NCBI GenBank assembly: GCA_004194705.1
Contig: SADC01000298.1
Coordinates: forward strand, 99,012 to 163,011
DNA length: 64,000 bases
From: Ditylenchus dipsaci
Taxonomy: Eukaryota > Nematoda > Chromadorea > Rhabditida > Anguinidae
Direction of reading: 5' to 3'
Translations under genes and position numbers: made by a program
The notes under the pieces: model-generated
Told to the model about the DNA's origin: nothing
What the model saw: the letters and a program-made list of their open reading frames with translations, nothing else
The model's database searches: none
In this document: positions 21,580 through 32,715 of the stretch, piece after piece
How the letters are laid out: each line of letters starts with the position of its first letter
Numbering within the stretch: position 1 is the stretch's first letter

Positions 21580-24500
21580 TTAATTGTGATCGCTCTGACG
21601 ATACCTAGTTTCCTCATACTTTTCTTGCTTCTTATTAGATGATAAAATTTCGGAAAACCCATAACCTTGCTTGACATCCACCTGGACACCATCAATGATC
21701 AGCGGACGAGCGAGAAGAGCTTTGGCCGCCTAGAAAAAATTAAATAAACTAAAAATCTGAACAAATTTAACACCTGAAAGGCATAGGCAAATTTGACAAA
21801 TGCGTATCCTTTCCTTCTGCCTGTCTTTTTATCCACTGCTATGCTGCAATCCAACACTGAGCCAAACTTTTCAAAAACATTTCGCACACTTCTGTTGTAG
21901 TCCCATGATGTAACCTCCAACAAAAAGCACATCCGCAGATCTGAAATCTGTTTGCGTCTTGATGTTTGAGGAAAGACGGATGCCGTCAATAACATGTGGG
22001 CGAGCATCTAATGCCTTTTGTAGCTAAAATTGTGAATATATAAGAAAAGAAATTAAACAATGATTGTGCGCAGTCGGCTTCGTATCTGACTTCAAATCAA
22101 GGTTTTTGTCGAAGTAAGGATGTTCACGATACGAAATACTCCGACTTGTTCACAAATTTGGAGTATTTGAGATTGGTGGGCGTGCTTTTCGCCATTTCTT
22201 ATTTTCAGACTCATAGTTGAAATAGCCATAGCCGGGCGAAATAGACCGATTTCGCTATAAAAGGTGTCCACCAAGCTTGTTCACGTTGTTAGAGTTAGGT
22301 TCGGGATTTTGTTACGTGAACACCCCTGATCCTAACTCGAACTCAAACTCTAACAACGTGAACAAGCCATTAGAGAAAATACGGTATTTTCATGAAGAAC
22401 AATCATAAGTCGACCATTAAGGCTCAAAGTGGGTAGGAAGACCACCCGCTACCTCCTTCATATGGTATCTACTTATAGAATCCAAAGTTTGAATTTAGCT
22501 TTGAGTAATTGAAAATCATTGTACCTTATCCAAAATATCCTGAAAACGGTTGAAAATACTAAAGCAGCTTTTTGACTTCCAAGAACCCCAGTTTTGGACT
22601 AATTTCATGGCTCTTAGGGTAACAGAAAAAAGTTTGGAAAAAAAGTTGGGGCTAAAAAAAGTTTTTAGCTTCTTCTTCGACTGAATGTTTAAGCATGTTT
22701 AAGTCCATCCTAACTTACGCTGCCTTACCCTACGCTTAAACACAAACCGAAAAACATCAGGAGGGACCATCAACTGGTTACCTACAGGTGGATATTAACT
22801 TGGACTACTCGACCGAAAATTGGCTAGACTAACTTATTGATCTGATCGGTACCGTCCAGATTTTCGTGTATAGTTTCCAGTGGAATCAATGTCAGATAGT
22901 TTACTTGCCCCAGTTTAGCAATCAAGGTACAAAAAAAACGCTTTCAAATTGAACAAAATATTTGAATTGGCGCGTACAAACTTGGCGTTATACGTTTCCT
23001 CTGTTTCCATTTGGGACAAAAAGGAGGAAACGTATATACCCCGAATTTTTCCGCTAAATTTTTTTCGCTTCAAACTGGCAATAAACACTTGATAAAATGA
23101 CTTTTTTTACTTCAAAAGTGGTCAAAATGTAATTTTTTGCAAATATAATATTATACACTTGATATTATTTGATAGTATACACCAAAAAGTTGCTAAGAAA
23201 TTCGGGGCAGCTTAGCAAAAAGTACATAACCGGCATCACAAAACTGAGGAAAAAATATAGACCAAATGTTAGACTATACACGCACGACTTTTCCAGTCGA
23301 CATGGGTAAATTCTAGGAACGCTAAAAATGTAGAAATAATAACCTCTTTTTGCGAAGAGAAATCAATCATAAAACTTTACGCTTCTTGCCCATGTTTTCG
23401 TAAATCTTTATTCTGCAGTTTTCTGTAGACCCGAACTGCTTGAAAAATTCTTTAATACGATCATCACTCAAAGCTGACGTGATATCAAGAACCAGAATCC
23501 TGAATGGAACCATTCTATTTAATATGACTTTCCTGCCATCAATGATATGTGGCCGTGAGCGCATAGCATTTTCTACCTGAAATCACAAAAAATATAGTAG
23601 AGTCAAATATGAAATCTCGGCCCTATACCTGAATGGGTATCAATGTTGGAGCTTGGTCCCCTGTTGTTTTTTGCTTTTTTGGCGAATTTTTTAGGGTAAA
23701 ACGGAATTTTGCAGCTAATTCTCGTAATTTTCAGCAAATTTATGTTTTTCCTTTTTTCTATCAAAATTTTTAACTTTTTTTTAAAGGTAAAAACACCATC
23801 ATGTAGCCCTACTTTTCTAGTTTCTAGTGACGTGTCATTTATTGCACTATCTTTACAAAAAGTAGAGCAAAAAAGTAAAAGTATGGAGCAAATAAAAAAA
23901 TATTTTGGTTCATACTTTCATTTTTTTGCTCTACTTTTTTCAGAGATGGTGCAATAAATGACACGTCACTAGAAACTAGAATCGCAGGGCTACATGATGG
24001 CGTTATTACCTTTGAAAAAAGTTAAGAAATTTTAAGAAAAAAAATTAAAACAAAAATTAGCTGCAAAATTACGAGAATTAGCTGCAAAATTACGAGAATT
24101 AGCTGCAAAATTACGAGAATTAGCTGCAAAATTCCGTTTTACCCATTTTTTTTATTAAAAACCGATGAATTTTTTTACTTCAACAGGTTGCTTACGAACT
24201 ATTTTTCTCCTTTCTATATAAGGATACCCTAATTTTTGAAAAAAAAACAAAATTCTTTGCAAAAATTAAGCAAAAATCACAGGGGGACCAAGCTCGAAAA
24301 TCGGTACCCATTGAGGGAAAGGTTGAAATCTCTATATGACATTGCCTTTTTTAAAGTTTAGAAAAAGGGGTACTTATGCTGTTTGGGACCGACCGTCATT
24401 TTTTCTTTCATTTTAAGACTAGAGATATTATAAATAATTTTTATTACGCAGTTTATTACACAGTTTAGATTCATACTCATACACGTCACGATTTCGAACA

Positions 24501-27500
24501 CAATGAAAAAAATATCAGGACCATCAAATGTCAAAATGTCAAAAATGACGGTCGGTCCAAACAGCATAAGTACCGAAAAAGGGTCAGTAAACGTGAATCC
24601 TAGCAATTTCACAGGAACTGCATAAATTAAATGTATACGCTCGAAATAGAAACACAAAATGCATGTGAAGGCGAAAAACGGGTCATTGAAAACTTAGTGT
24701 CAGATTATTACGGGCTTTGCAGGGCTATTGAAGGAGTTCAATGATTTTTTAAAAGCCATAAACTTAGGTTAATATAAAAAAAACCATCGACTTGACGATC
24801 TGTGTTTGCGTTAATTTGAAAAAAACCTCACGAAAAAATTATGGCCATTTTTAAGCACTAAAATTTCTCAACATACTTTGAAAAGTAAAATAAAGGCTGT
24901 TTATAATAGTCAATTACTCAGCGATTATTTTGCTTTCTAAGTCTAAATCAAAACCTTATAAATAAAAAAGTTTGAAAAATAATAAGTTACCAAAATCGAC
25001 CTCAAAATTTCCCCACTTTTTGAGGTCGAACAATAACTCCCCTGATGGACTTGATACAGAAAATACGGCAATCCGTTCAGAACCTATGCAGGATTTAAAA
25101 ACAAGGCAATGTTAGTATAGAGACGAATTTAACTGTATTGCAAACCTGCTGCTTGGACGAGAAATACACAAAGCCTAATCCACTAGACTGCTTGGATCTT
25201 TGATCCGAATTGACCTGTGCAAGTATTGATTGCCCGAACCGAGAAAAGTAGGCAGTCAATGAATCCGTGGTGGTCCAAGGTGATAGGTTTTCAAGAGATA
25301 TAATTAGTTCTGGCAAAGTTCTGGCGGCAACATATACTTCTTTCCCGTCAATCACATGTGTTTTAGAGGTCAACTCTTGATCAACCTTAAAATAGAAAGT
25401 TCTGGCTTCAATGAAAGCCGGATACAGTCGAACATCTGTATAACAGTACCCTCTCAAAAAAAACTTTCCAAGCTGAATCCGACACTTTCAGGGATCACTG
25501 CTCGCTGATAAGGACAGAGTGGCAAAATTCAGTCTTGTGTTGTTTTTGTATATTTCAAAGCAAATATTAAGAGTATGTGTACAACGTGATATGTAATTTG
25601 ACGCTGGAACAGACGCTCTTTCGTGTTGCAGAAAAAATTCTCTGAAATGAAATTGAAAAAAATACTTTTTCGTAAAAAGAAGTCATTTTTCGGAGTGTAA
25701 AATTTGGCATATTTTGTCGTGTTTTTACCAGTTCTCACCCTTTCCAAAAATTTGAATACTGTATCTTGTAGCGCTATAATTTCTACGTCATATAAACTTT
25801 GATGAGCAGAAAAAGGAGATGCAACAGAAAGTTACGGCCATAGAAGATCGCACTTCAATGTTTTCTCAAATGACATTTTCACGTAAAACTTTTTTTTACT
25901 AATTCAAATTCTGACACCAGATTCGTGTTCAGCATAGACAATTTGCATGTGAAACTGCTTTTGAAGTCAAAAAGTACTTGTCAAATTTCAAACCCGCTCG
26001 AGACAAATAAGTATTCGAATTCAAAATATTTGACATTCGAGCAGTGATCCCTGAAAGATGAACTTTTTTCGACACTTTATCCGTAAAACCTCCACCTAAA
26101 ACAATCTCCTCTACAGGATAGGCATGAAAAAATGGGGTCAAGATCGAGGTAACAAAATGTGGTTCAAAATTAGAAAAAAAACCACTTTGTAACATACCAG
26201 AAATATAGACTTAATTTATTCTGGATTGATTTTTACACTATCTATTGACGACCATTTTTTAATCAATTTTTTATGAACTATGAACGATCATTCTTTGAAA
26301 CGATCATTTTATATAACGACTAAACTGTAGAAAGTAGTGCTGTGCACGATCGATATATCGTAACGATAATATCGTTCTATCGTTCTCGATTTCGGTCAAA
26401 AATATCGATCGCAAATATCGCTGTACCATTTTGAAAATATCGTATATCGCTATCGTCTTTTAAAAAATATCGCCTAGTGATTTTTGAGATTTTTGTTCAA
26501 AATTCGCGCAAAGTTTTCACCAAACTTTTCGGCTACGGCACAATTTCTGGTATCATTTTGCCGACTGACTGTCGCATCTATTGTCGCAAAAGAATCATTG
26601 TATTGCTTCATTTGCGTTATTTTGCTCGCTGTTTTGCGCTCGTTATGTTCTCTCATAGATACGACTTCCATTCTTAGATGAGCCTACTTTGGAAACTCAA
26701 GCTCGACGGAGATGAACCCGGCCGATTGCTTTTCAACAAGCTCTCATCAACTGAATCAGAGTGCAATGCATGCGCAAAGAAGATACCGACGTCAAATAAG
26801 GGAGTTACAAATTTGAAAGCGCATCTCCGGAGCATCCGCAATACAAAGAGCAACTGGCAGAGATGGAGAAAGCAGATCAAGCGAAGAAGGAGGCCATGCA
26901 AAAGGGACTACAACAATTTGTGATTAAGGGAACAGGTAATGCCTATGTTTTTGTTGGTACTTTTAAAGATTGCTTTTAGGCGAAGTCTCGGCTCTCGACA
27001 GAAAGATTATCCACTACGTTGCGTGCACAAACCAGCCATTGTCGATTGTGGAAGAGGACACGTTCAGAGCTTTTTTGTCGTCATCTGACAGGGAGAACCT
27101 TAAAGGTAGTTTCCTCACTTATTTGATTCGAGAGATTACATGCTGTATAAGTTCAGGGAGAAAGCACTATACAGAATGGGCAATGCCACGGATCTATGCG
27201 GCAGTAAAAAAGGAAGTTGTTTCTCGTCTCGGCGATTGTTCGGCGCTTTCGTTTACCTCCGATATTTGGTCCGGCCCAACGGAAAGCTTCATTAGGTTGG
27301 TATATTTTGTCAGAGGCTTGGATAAATTTATCATGCCTTTTAAAGTCTACTGTGCATGGAATCGACTCTGATTGGAATCGTCACAAATTCGTCCTCTGTG
27401 TCCGCCATTTTCCGGGTAGTCACACGTTCGATAGGATCAGCGAAAAAGTGAAGGAAATGCTTACGGAATGGGGAATAAGTCAAGCAAGGCGCCATGTCTT

Positions 27501-30372
27501 TTTAGGGATGAGGGAAGCAATATGAAGAAGGTTAGTTTATTGTTGTTTTCTAACTGCTTCTGAAGATCCTTCTGTATTCAGGCCTTCGAGGAGGGCAATT
27601 ACCTGCATGCTGACTGCGGAGCGCATAAACTGAATCTGGTTGTGGTCAATTCTATCTTTAAGGACGCCAGTGTGAAGGCCATGCTGGAAGCATGTCGAAA
27701 CTCGTGGGGCACTTCAACCATTCCACTCTAGCCAAAGACAGATTGAAAGACGAGCAAAAGAGCGCCAGACTCCCAGAACACAGACTACTTCAAGTATAGT
27801 ATAGATGTCTGTGTCTTTTTTGGGGTTACGGTGGTTTTTGTAGGACGAGCCGACGAGATGGAATTCAACCTTCTATATGGGCCAACGCTTGCTAGAGCAA
27901 AGAACTGCAATCGATCTATATCTGACGAGGCATGGCAAACGAAACCTGGAGTTGAGCGAAGAAAAGTGGAGGCTGTTGAACAAAGTTGTGACTGTTCTGG
28001 AACCGTTGGAGTCCGCGTCGAAGCAGATGTGCCGTGCTGATGAACCGATATCCGTTCAATTCCCGATCGCGAGGGCTCTCAAAGAGGACATGATTGCAAT
28101 TGGGATCCGGCCTTTGTTGAGATGCGTGCATCAGTAGAGAGGTTGCTTTCAAACAAGTTCAACGTTGAGATGGAGAAGTAAGGACATATGGTTTTTGTCT
28201 TTGGGAGGAGTAACTGATAAAATCAGGATTTATGGATTGGCGATTTTCTTGGATCCGAGGTTCAAAGACGCGTATGCCACAAATAAAGTCCTCTTCAATA
28301 ATGTTGTCAGCACGTGGATCAGGAGGAGTGCGAGAGAGTACCTGATGTTCTGGAAGGTACCTTTCTAATTCGTTTGAGATGGAAATTGTTTAATTGTGTG
28401 GATTGTTTAGATTCGAATACACCCCTCCGAAGCGTAGACATGGGGACTCGTTCTTTGCTCGACATAACCACTTCTTTGGGGATGATGAGGAGGGGGAAGA
28501 AAACAATTCAGCTGACGGAATGTTTGAACTAAAAGCCTACGCCAAGCAAAAGAGAATCAGCCCGGAAGAGAATCCTTTGAAATGGTGGAAGGTAAATTGG
28601 ATAGAATAAATTTGCTTCGGCAACATACCTATTTTTATCTTCTAGGAGAATGCCAAACTATATCCAGTATTATCCGTGGTTGCCCGGCGATACCTTTCAA
28701 CTCCGGCTACAAGTCAGCCTAGTGAGCAACTGTTCTCGGTTGCGCGGGAATCTACGACTACAGACGATCAAGTTTGGATCCAGAAATGCGGAGATGCTAT
28801 TGTTCCTCAACAAGAATCTGCGGATGTTGAATTACCAGTATTAGATGTTAATTGTTGTTTTATTGTTGTTGTGAAGTGTAGATATTAGATAGCAATAAAC
28901 TGTTGATATTGAGGTAAATTTGAGGCGGCGCAGCAGCCGCGGAAGATTTTTCAAGCATTGTCCGCTTCTGGAGAAAAATATCGCATATCGTAACGATATA
29001 TCGTTGCCAAAATTCATATCGTATCGTTATATCGATCGTTCGAAATTTAGCTCAAAAATATCGTATCGTTATATCGTTAGATGACAAATGCACAGCTCTA
29101 GTAGAAAGGTTTACGGTTCTATAAGGGCAAAATTGTTGTTTTTCGGCGCTAGTATAGAATACCTCCCCAACCTGACCTTGTAAAAAGCTGTAACTACCTT
29201 TTGAAACAACAAATTTAGGCTCAGCCCTTAGGCTTGGGGTAGGCCAGCGTACAGAAGTTGTGACTGATAACTGTGTTACGCACTTTTTTCTGGATCTGGG
29301 ACATAATTTGGAGTACTTTTTACTCAAGTAAAAAATGAAAATCGTTGGGAAGGGAGGGGTATTTGCTAGTAGGGTCGTTTTTTTTATCCTCGCGATTTTC
29401 TCACTGAACCAGGGTATCGAATGTGTTTTAAAAAGATTTGTACTTTCTGGGGACCCGAAATATTTTTTTATTTTGAGATTTTACGTCAAAATCTTTTTTC
29501 GGTGGTCAGAAATAAATAAGCACTGGATAAACTAGCATTTTTCTTGACCAAATTGTACTTTTTGGCCAAATATACTTTTTCTGAATTTCGAGTTTTCAAC
29601 CCTGCACGAGACTGACGAACTATAACTGAAGAATTTTCTTACAAATAAAGTAAAAATGTCGGATCTAGCTGAAGAAGGAAGTTGAAGAGGGCGCCGTTGT
29701 CTATATGTCAGACTGTACCTTTTCAAACAGTTACTTCATCTTCATTCGTGAAATAGACATAGGCCTGGCTAATTCCTTTTTGCGGATCAGGTTTTATGTT
29801 GAGATGGGAAATCTTGCCAAACTGAGAGAAGTAAGCATGCAAAGATTCTTCAGTAGCAGAAAGTGACAACCCTCTGACCACAAAAGAAACTTTTGGTAGT
29901 TCGGAGACGCTCACTGTCTTATTGTCAATAACATTCAAGTCGGAGTTGACTGCTCTGTCTGACTAAACATATTTTATTGCTAGCTAATCTTGACCAAAAT
30001 ATTTAATACCGCTTTCTTGTCAGCAAAGACTACATAGCCAACACTGGGAGACTCATTATTTTCCTCATTGCGCAAAATCTTGACGGAGAGAAGCGTGCCG
30101 AATTGAGAGAAGTGCTCACGAAGCATTTGATTTGTAGCATTCTTGGAAGATTATCCACACGAACCTTGTAGAAAAACGAGGCGAGCTAATTTGATCTTTA
30201 TTTGTTGGAGGATCGATGAGGCGATGACCATGATAGTGAATCGCTTGTGATGAATAGCCAACCGATGAAATAGAACTGCATGGGCTACTGAACAAATGAG
30301 TTACATCTAATTGATTGGCCAGAGATTGAAAAGTGAAACATCTTTGCAACACACGAAATTGTAGAAAGGAAC
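21580..30372 (-). CDS. Multi-RRM hnRNP A/B-like RNA-binding protein
   Basis: Minus-strand exons: 30010-30372, 29735-29962, 25146-25385, 23344-23576, 21774-22023 and 21580-21729 (TAA). All internal junctions after the first exon are phase 0. Five RNA-recognition motifs follow one another: MLREHFSQFGTLLSVKI..GYVVF; FVVRGLSLSATEESLHAYF..AYVYF; LIISLENLS..GLGFVYF; ILVLDITSALSDDRIKEFF..FMIDF; VLFVGG..VFEKFGSVLDC..GYAFVKF. Each is followed by a linker such as RPHVIDG, the wording of hnRNP A/B, Musashi and DAZ-associated proteins, which bind RNA in splicing, export or translation. The tail is short and lacks RGG repeats. Apparent indels: two in the first exon (near 30180 and 30150), one near 23370 inside RNP1, one near 21915. 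Either assembly errors or a decaying gene. The largest intron (25386-29734) holds an antisense hAT. The N-terminus is not found. Confidence 0.82.
22270..22370. repeat. Short CTTGTTCACGTTGTTAGAGTT inverted repeat
   Basis: Left CTTGTTCACGTTGTTAGAGT and right CTCTAACAACGTGAACAAG mirror each other across about 100 bp, with internal GAACTCAAACTC units. Same family as 59003-59392. It lies in an intron of the RRM gene. Confidence 0.7.
23607..24335. repeat. Foldback MITE in RRM-gene intron
   Basis: Outer arms AATGGGTATCAATG / ACCCATTG and GGAGCTTGGTCCCC / GGGGACCAAGCTC. Inner arms include GTGACGTGTCATTTATTGCA and its complement. A 3-fold tandem AATTACGAGAATTAGCTGCA lies near 24050-24125. Confidence 0.75.
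24371..24573. repeat. Foldback MITE
   Basis: TACTTATGCTGTTTGGGACC mirrors GGTCCAAACAGCATAAGTA, with CGACCGTCATTTTT and its complement just inside. Confidence 0.8.
26335..29100 (+). mobile_element. hAT DNA transposon, 2.77 kb, CGATATATCG motif
   Basis: A perfect 8-bp duplication GTAGAAAG flanks it (26327-26334, 29101-29108). The ends are TAGTGCTGTGCA and TGCACAGCTCTA. About 130 bp inside each end is packed with ATATCG/CGATAT units (left 26349-26475, right 28978-29085). It encodes a hAT transposase on the plus strand and sits antisense in an intron of the RRM gene. Confidence 0.93.
26678..28890 (+). CDS. hAT transposase (BED finger, RNase H-like core, hATC)
   Basis: Coding pieces on the plus strand. 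From 26678 a BED-type zinc finger (ECNACAKKIPTS..LKAHLRS). From 26979, EVSALDRKIIHYVACTNQPL and ALSFTSDIWSGPTESFIR, the first catalytic-Asp region of the RNase H-like fold. At about 27350-27420 a piece VHGIDSDWNRHKFVLCVRHF. At 27580-27700 HADCGAHKLNLVV. At 27870-28130 LYLTRHGKRNLELSEEKWRL..LEPL. Finally the C-terminal dimerisation (hATC) segment ENPLKWWK spliced to ENAKLYPVLS, VARRYLSTPATSQPSEQLFS. The order is that of cut-and-paste hAT transposases. Several intron-like gaps and frame changes (for example near 27520, 27710 and 28180) separate the pieces. Exact exon joints are not resolved, so I cannot say it is active, though the perfect target duplication implies a fairly recent insertion. 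Confidence 0.85.
29140..29300. repeat. Inverted copy of the 12960-13115 dispersed repeat
   Basis: TAGTATAGAATACC, CCAACCTGACCTT and GCTTGGGGTAGGCCAGCG recur here relative to 12960-13115 in the opposite orientation. Confidence 0.65.
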
Positions 30373-31989
30373 CTATAAATACAAATTATTATTAAAGATT
30401 ATTGTCATGAATTATTTTTTACCAGCATGTTGTCCAGTTTTTTATTACAGCGTGGGAAATCGTTATCGGACAGCAAAAAAGTCTGTAATTTTGCATTATT
30501 TTTAAAGATATTTTGAAAAAATCAATTCGTATCAGCGCTATTTATGTGTTCGGCATCAGTGATTGGTGGCTATTCAAAATTAATTATTCTGCAATATTGA
30601 GTATAACGAGAACTTAAACCACTTGATCGCCCTTCCTTTTAGCAAAGTAAACCGAACCATAAAGCCGGTCGGTTTTTGAAACAGGAAACCAAATCTTTTT
30701 CTACACAAAAAATTGGGCTCTTTACACAGTAGACAGCCCCTGTATCTTCTGTTACAATGCTGTCACCCGGTAATAACTAGGGTTGGCCTCCCCCCGCTTT
30801 TTGGGTGCGGGGGGAGATTTGACTAAAAAAATTTGCGGGGGGGAGAAGCGGGGGGAGGTGGCCAATTTTAATTTATACTTTACTTCGGAAATTTTTTATT
30901 AGTTTTAGTGCTTATGTTTTTATATGGAAGTTTGCCTTACATAATTTTGAAAATTAACCTTTTTAAGCCCACCGGTTTTAAAATGAGTCACTTATTTGTC
31001 ATTGTCTTTCATTGTATTTTTTTGGCTGTGTTATAGTGTTTTTTTCCAATAATCTTTCATTGCAATGCTTACCAACTGTTTCAACTTTGAATTCGTATAT
31101 ACATCAAAGAACTATTGGCAGATTTTCAGTCCAAGTTGGGTTTGTATGACAAGGAAGTTAAAGAGACGGAACCATACCATATATCCTCTATTAATCACTC
31201 CGAGATATGTGAGAAATGCAGCGTAGGATGCATAGCGTTTGCATTAAAAGGTCTCACGTAAAAGAATAAATTATTTGTTAAGAAACACGGTTGCATGAGC
31301 TAAACATTTGTCTACAACAGTTGAACAAAAAATTATGTTCCTCGGCATGATCAAACCAACAACTTTAGGGAAAAATAATAATTCGGGAAATAAAGGGTTA
31401 GTTGATAATTTCTTTCGGACTATGATTAAAAGTGGCCGTTTTGGTAAAAAGTAGTTCGGTTTTGCAGAAAAGTGCCCTGTTTTTTGCGTTTTTATCATTG
31501 ATAACTGATTAATGAAGTTAAAACTCGTGTTAGCGTTACATTTTTCTAGCTACATAAGCGCGTATTTTTACTGTTTAAAATGAGGACGATGATTTGAATA
31601 TGAATTGCCCTTGAGAGTGCACACAAACAAATGTGAAGGATTCTGGGCTCATATGGAGCACAAAATAAAGCGGTTATATGGTGCAAGCGATAAGCTTCTC
31701 GCCTCCTACATTTCAGTATCCGTCTTCTGCCAAAATTGTCCGGCAAAGAATTGAAATTATCTAGAGAAATTTTATGAACAGATGTCGAAAATAAATGAGT
31801 CATAACTTTGTTGTTGATTTACGGTGTTGAGCAGATCGGTAATAAATGTTCTTGCAAAAATCGGCAAAAAAACAACAGGCGAGACCAAAGCAAACACAAT
31901 TCCGTTGCTCGTCCATACAGTACTTCGTTTATGACTGTTTTCTCTTATGTGTGGTTGAATGGTTCCGAATTTATTTATTTCAGTAAATC
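30373..31989. other. Stretch without a supported gene
   Basis: A GC-rich inverted motif at 30780-30860 (TAGGGTTGGCCTCCCCCCGC ... GCGGGGGGAGGTGGCC) resembles the ends of the palindromic hAT-type MITEs but has no target duplication. The rest is AT-rich with no recognisable frame; upstream exons of the RRM gene could lie here. Confidence 0.4.
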
Positions 31990-32206
31990 GATGGACCAAG
32001 TTCAAGAAAACTACGGAAGCCAAGGATCCGACAGAGGAGACGAGCAACGACTTATGTCCAGAAAAAACAAGCCTACTCATCTGAATAGAAGCTCACAGTC
32101 ATCAAGCACACAAAGCAAATCTCAAAGGAAACAGCCAAAAAATTCAATATCATTCGATCAACAGTCAATGATTGGGTGAAGCGGAACCAGTGTCAGAGTG
32201 AAGTAA
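31990..32206 (+). pseudogene. Transposase helix-turn-helix remnant
   Basis: One frame reads QAYSSE, a stop, then KLTVIKHTKQISKETAKKFN and IIRSTVNDWVKRNQ. Helix, turn, then RSTVNDWVK recognition helix is the pattern of the DNA-binding HTH of pogo/Tigger or related Tc1/mariner transposases. A TAG interrupts it and no catalytic domain follows, so it is a dead fragment. The neighbouring frame that stays open across this interval (with SRKNKPTHLNRSSQSS) is probably a shadow. Confidence 0.6.
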
Positions 32207-32313
32207 ATTCTATTAACACCATTCGACGCGTGAAATTTCTCAAATTGGGGTAGAGCGTCTCAAAAAAGTTATGGCCACTTGAACGTTTTGTCAAAAACTA
32301 CAAGGGGACCAAG

Positions 32314-32606
32314 CAGGCATGGACACGGGCCGAATTTTGGCGGCCGCCCAGAGCCGTGATAGTTCGGCCCGGCCCGCTTCTTTTTAGTCTTCAGCCCGGC
32401 CCGGCCGGGCCCGGAAGCCACTTCAAAAAATTATCGACATTTATTGAGAAAAAAGTGACCTGAAAGTGACATAGGAGGTGAGTAGGGCTTCAGGGCCGGG
32501 CCCGGAGGTTTTTCGGCCCGGCCCGCAGCAGGTACGGCCTGGCCTGGCCCGCCGGGTCGGGCCGGCCGGGCCAAGCCCAGGGCGGGCCGGCCCGTGTCCA
32601 CCCCTG
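32314..32606. mobile_element. hAT-type MITE, GGCCGGGCC motif, 293 bp
   Basis: The ends CAGGCATGGACACGGGCC and GGCCCGTGTCCACCCCTG are flanked by a perfect 8-bp duplication GGACCAAG (32306-32313, 32607-32614). GGCCCGGCCC units fill both subterminal regions, a striking GC island in AT-rich DNA. Confidence 0.92.
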
Positions 32607-32715
32607 GGACCAAGGCAGTTTGGAGTGAATTTTAGTTTCCTTGCAGGACAAAGGCATGGCCACAGGTTTAAATCCTGGTGGTAGCATACACTATTATTTT
32701 GTCTCAAAGGAATCA

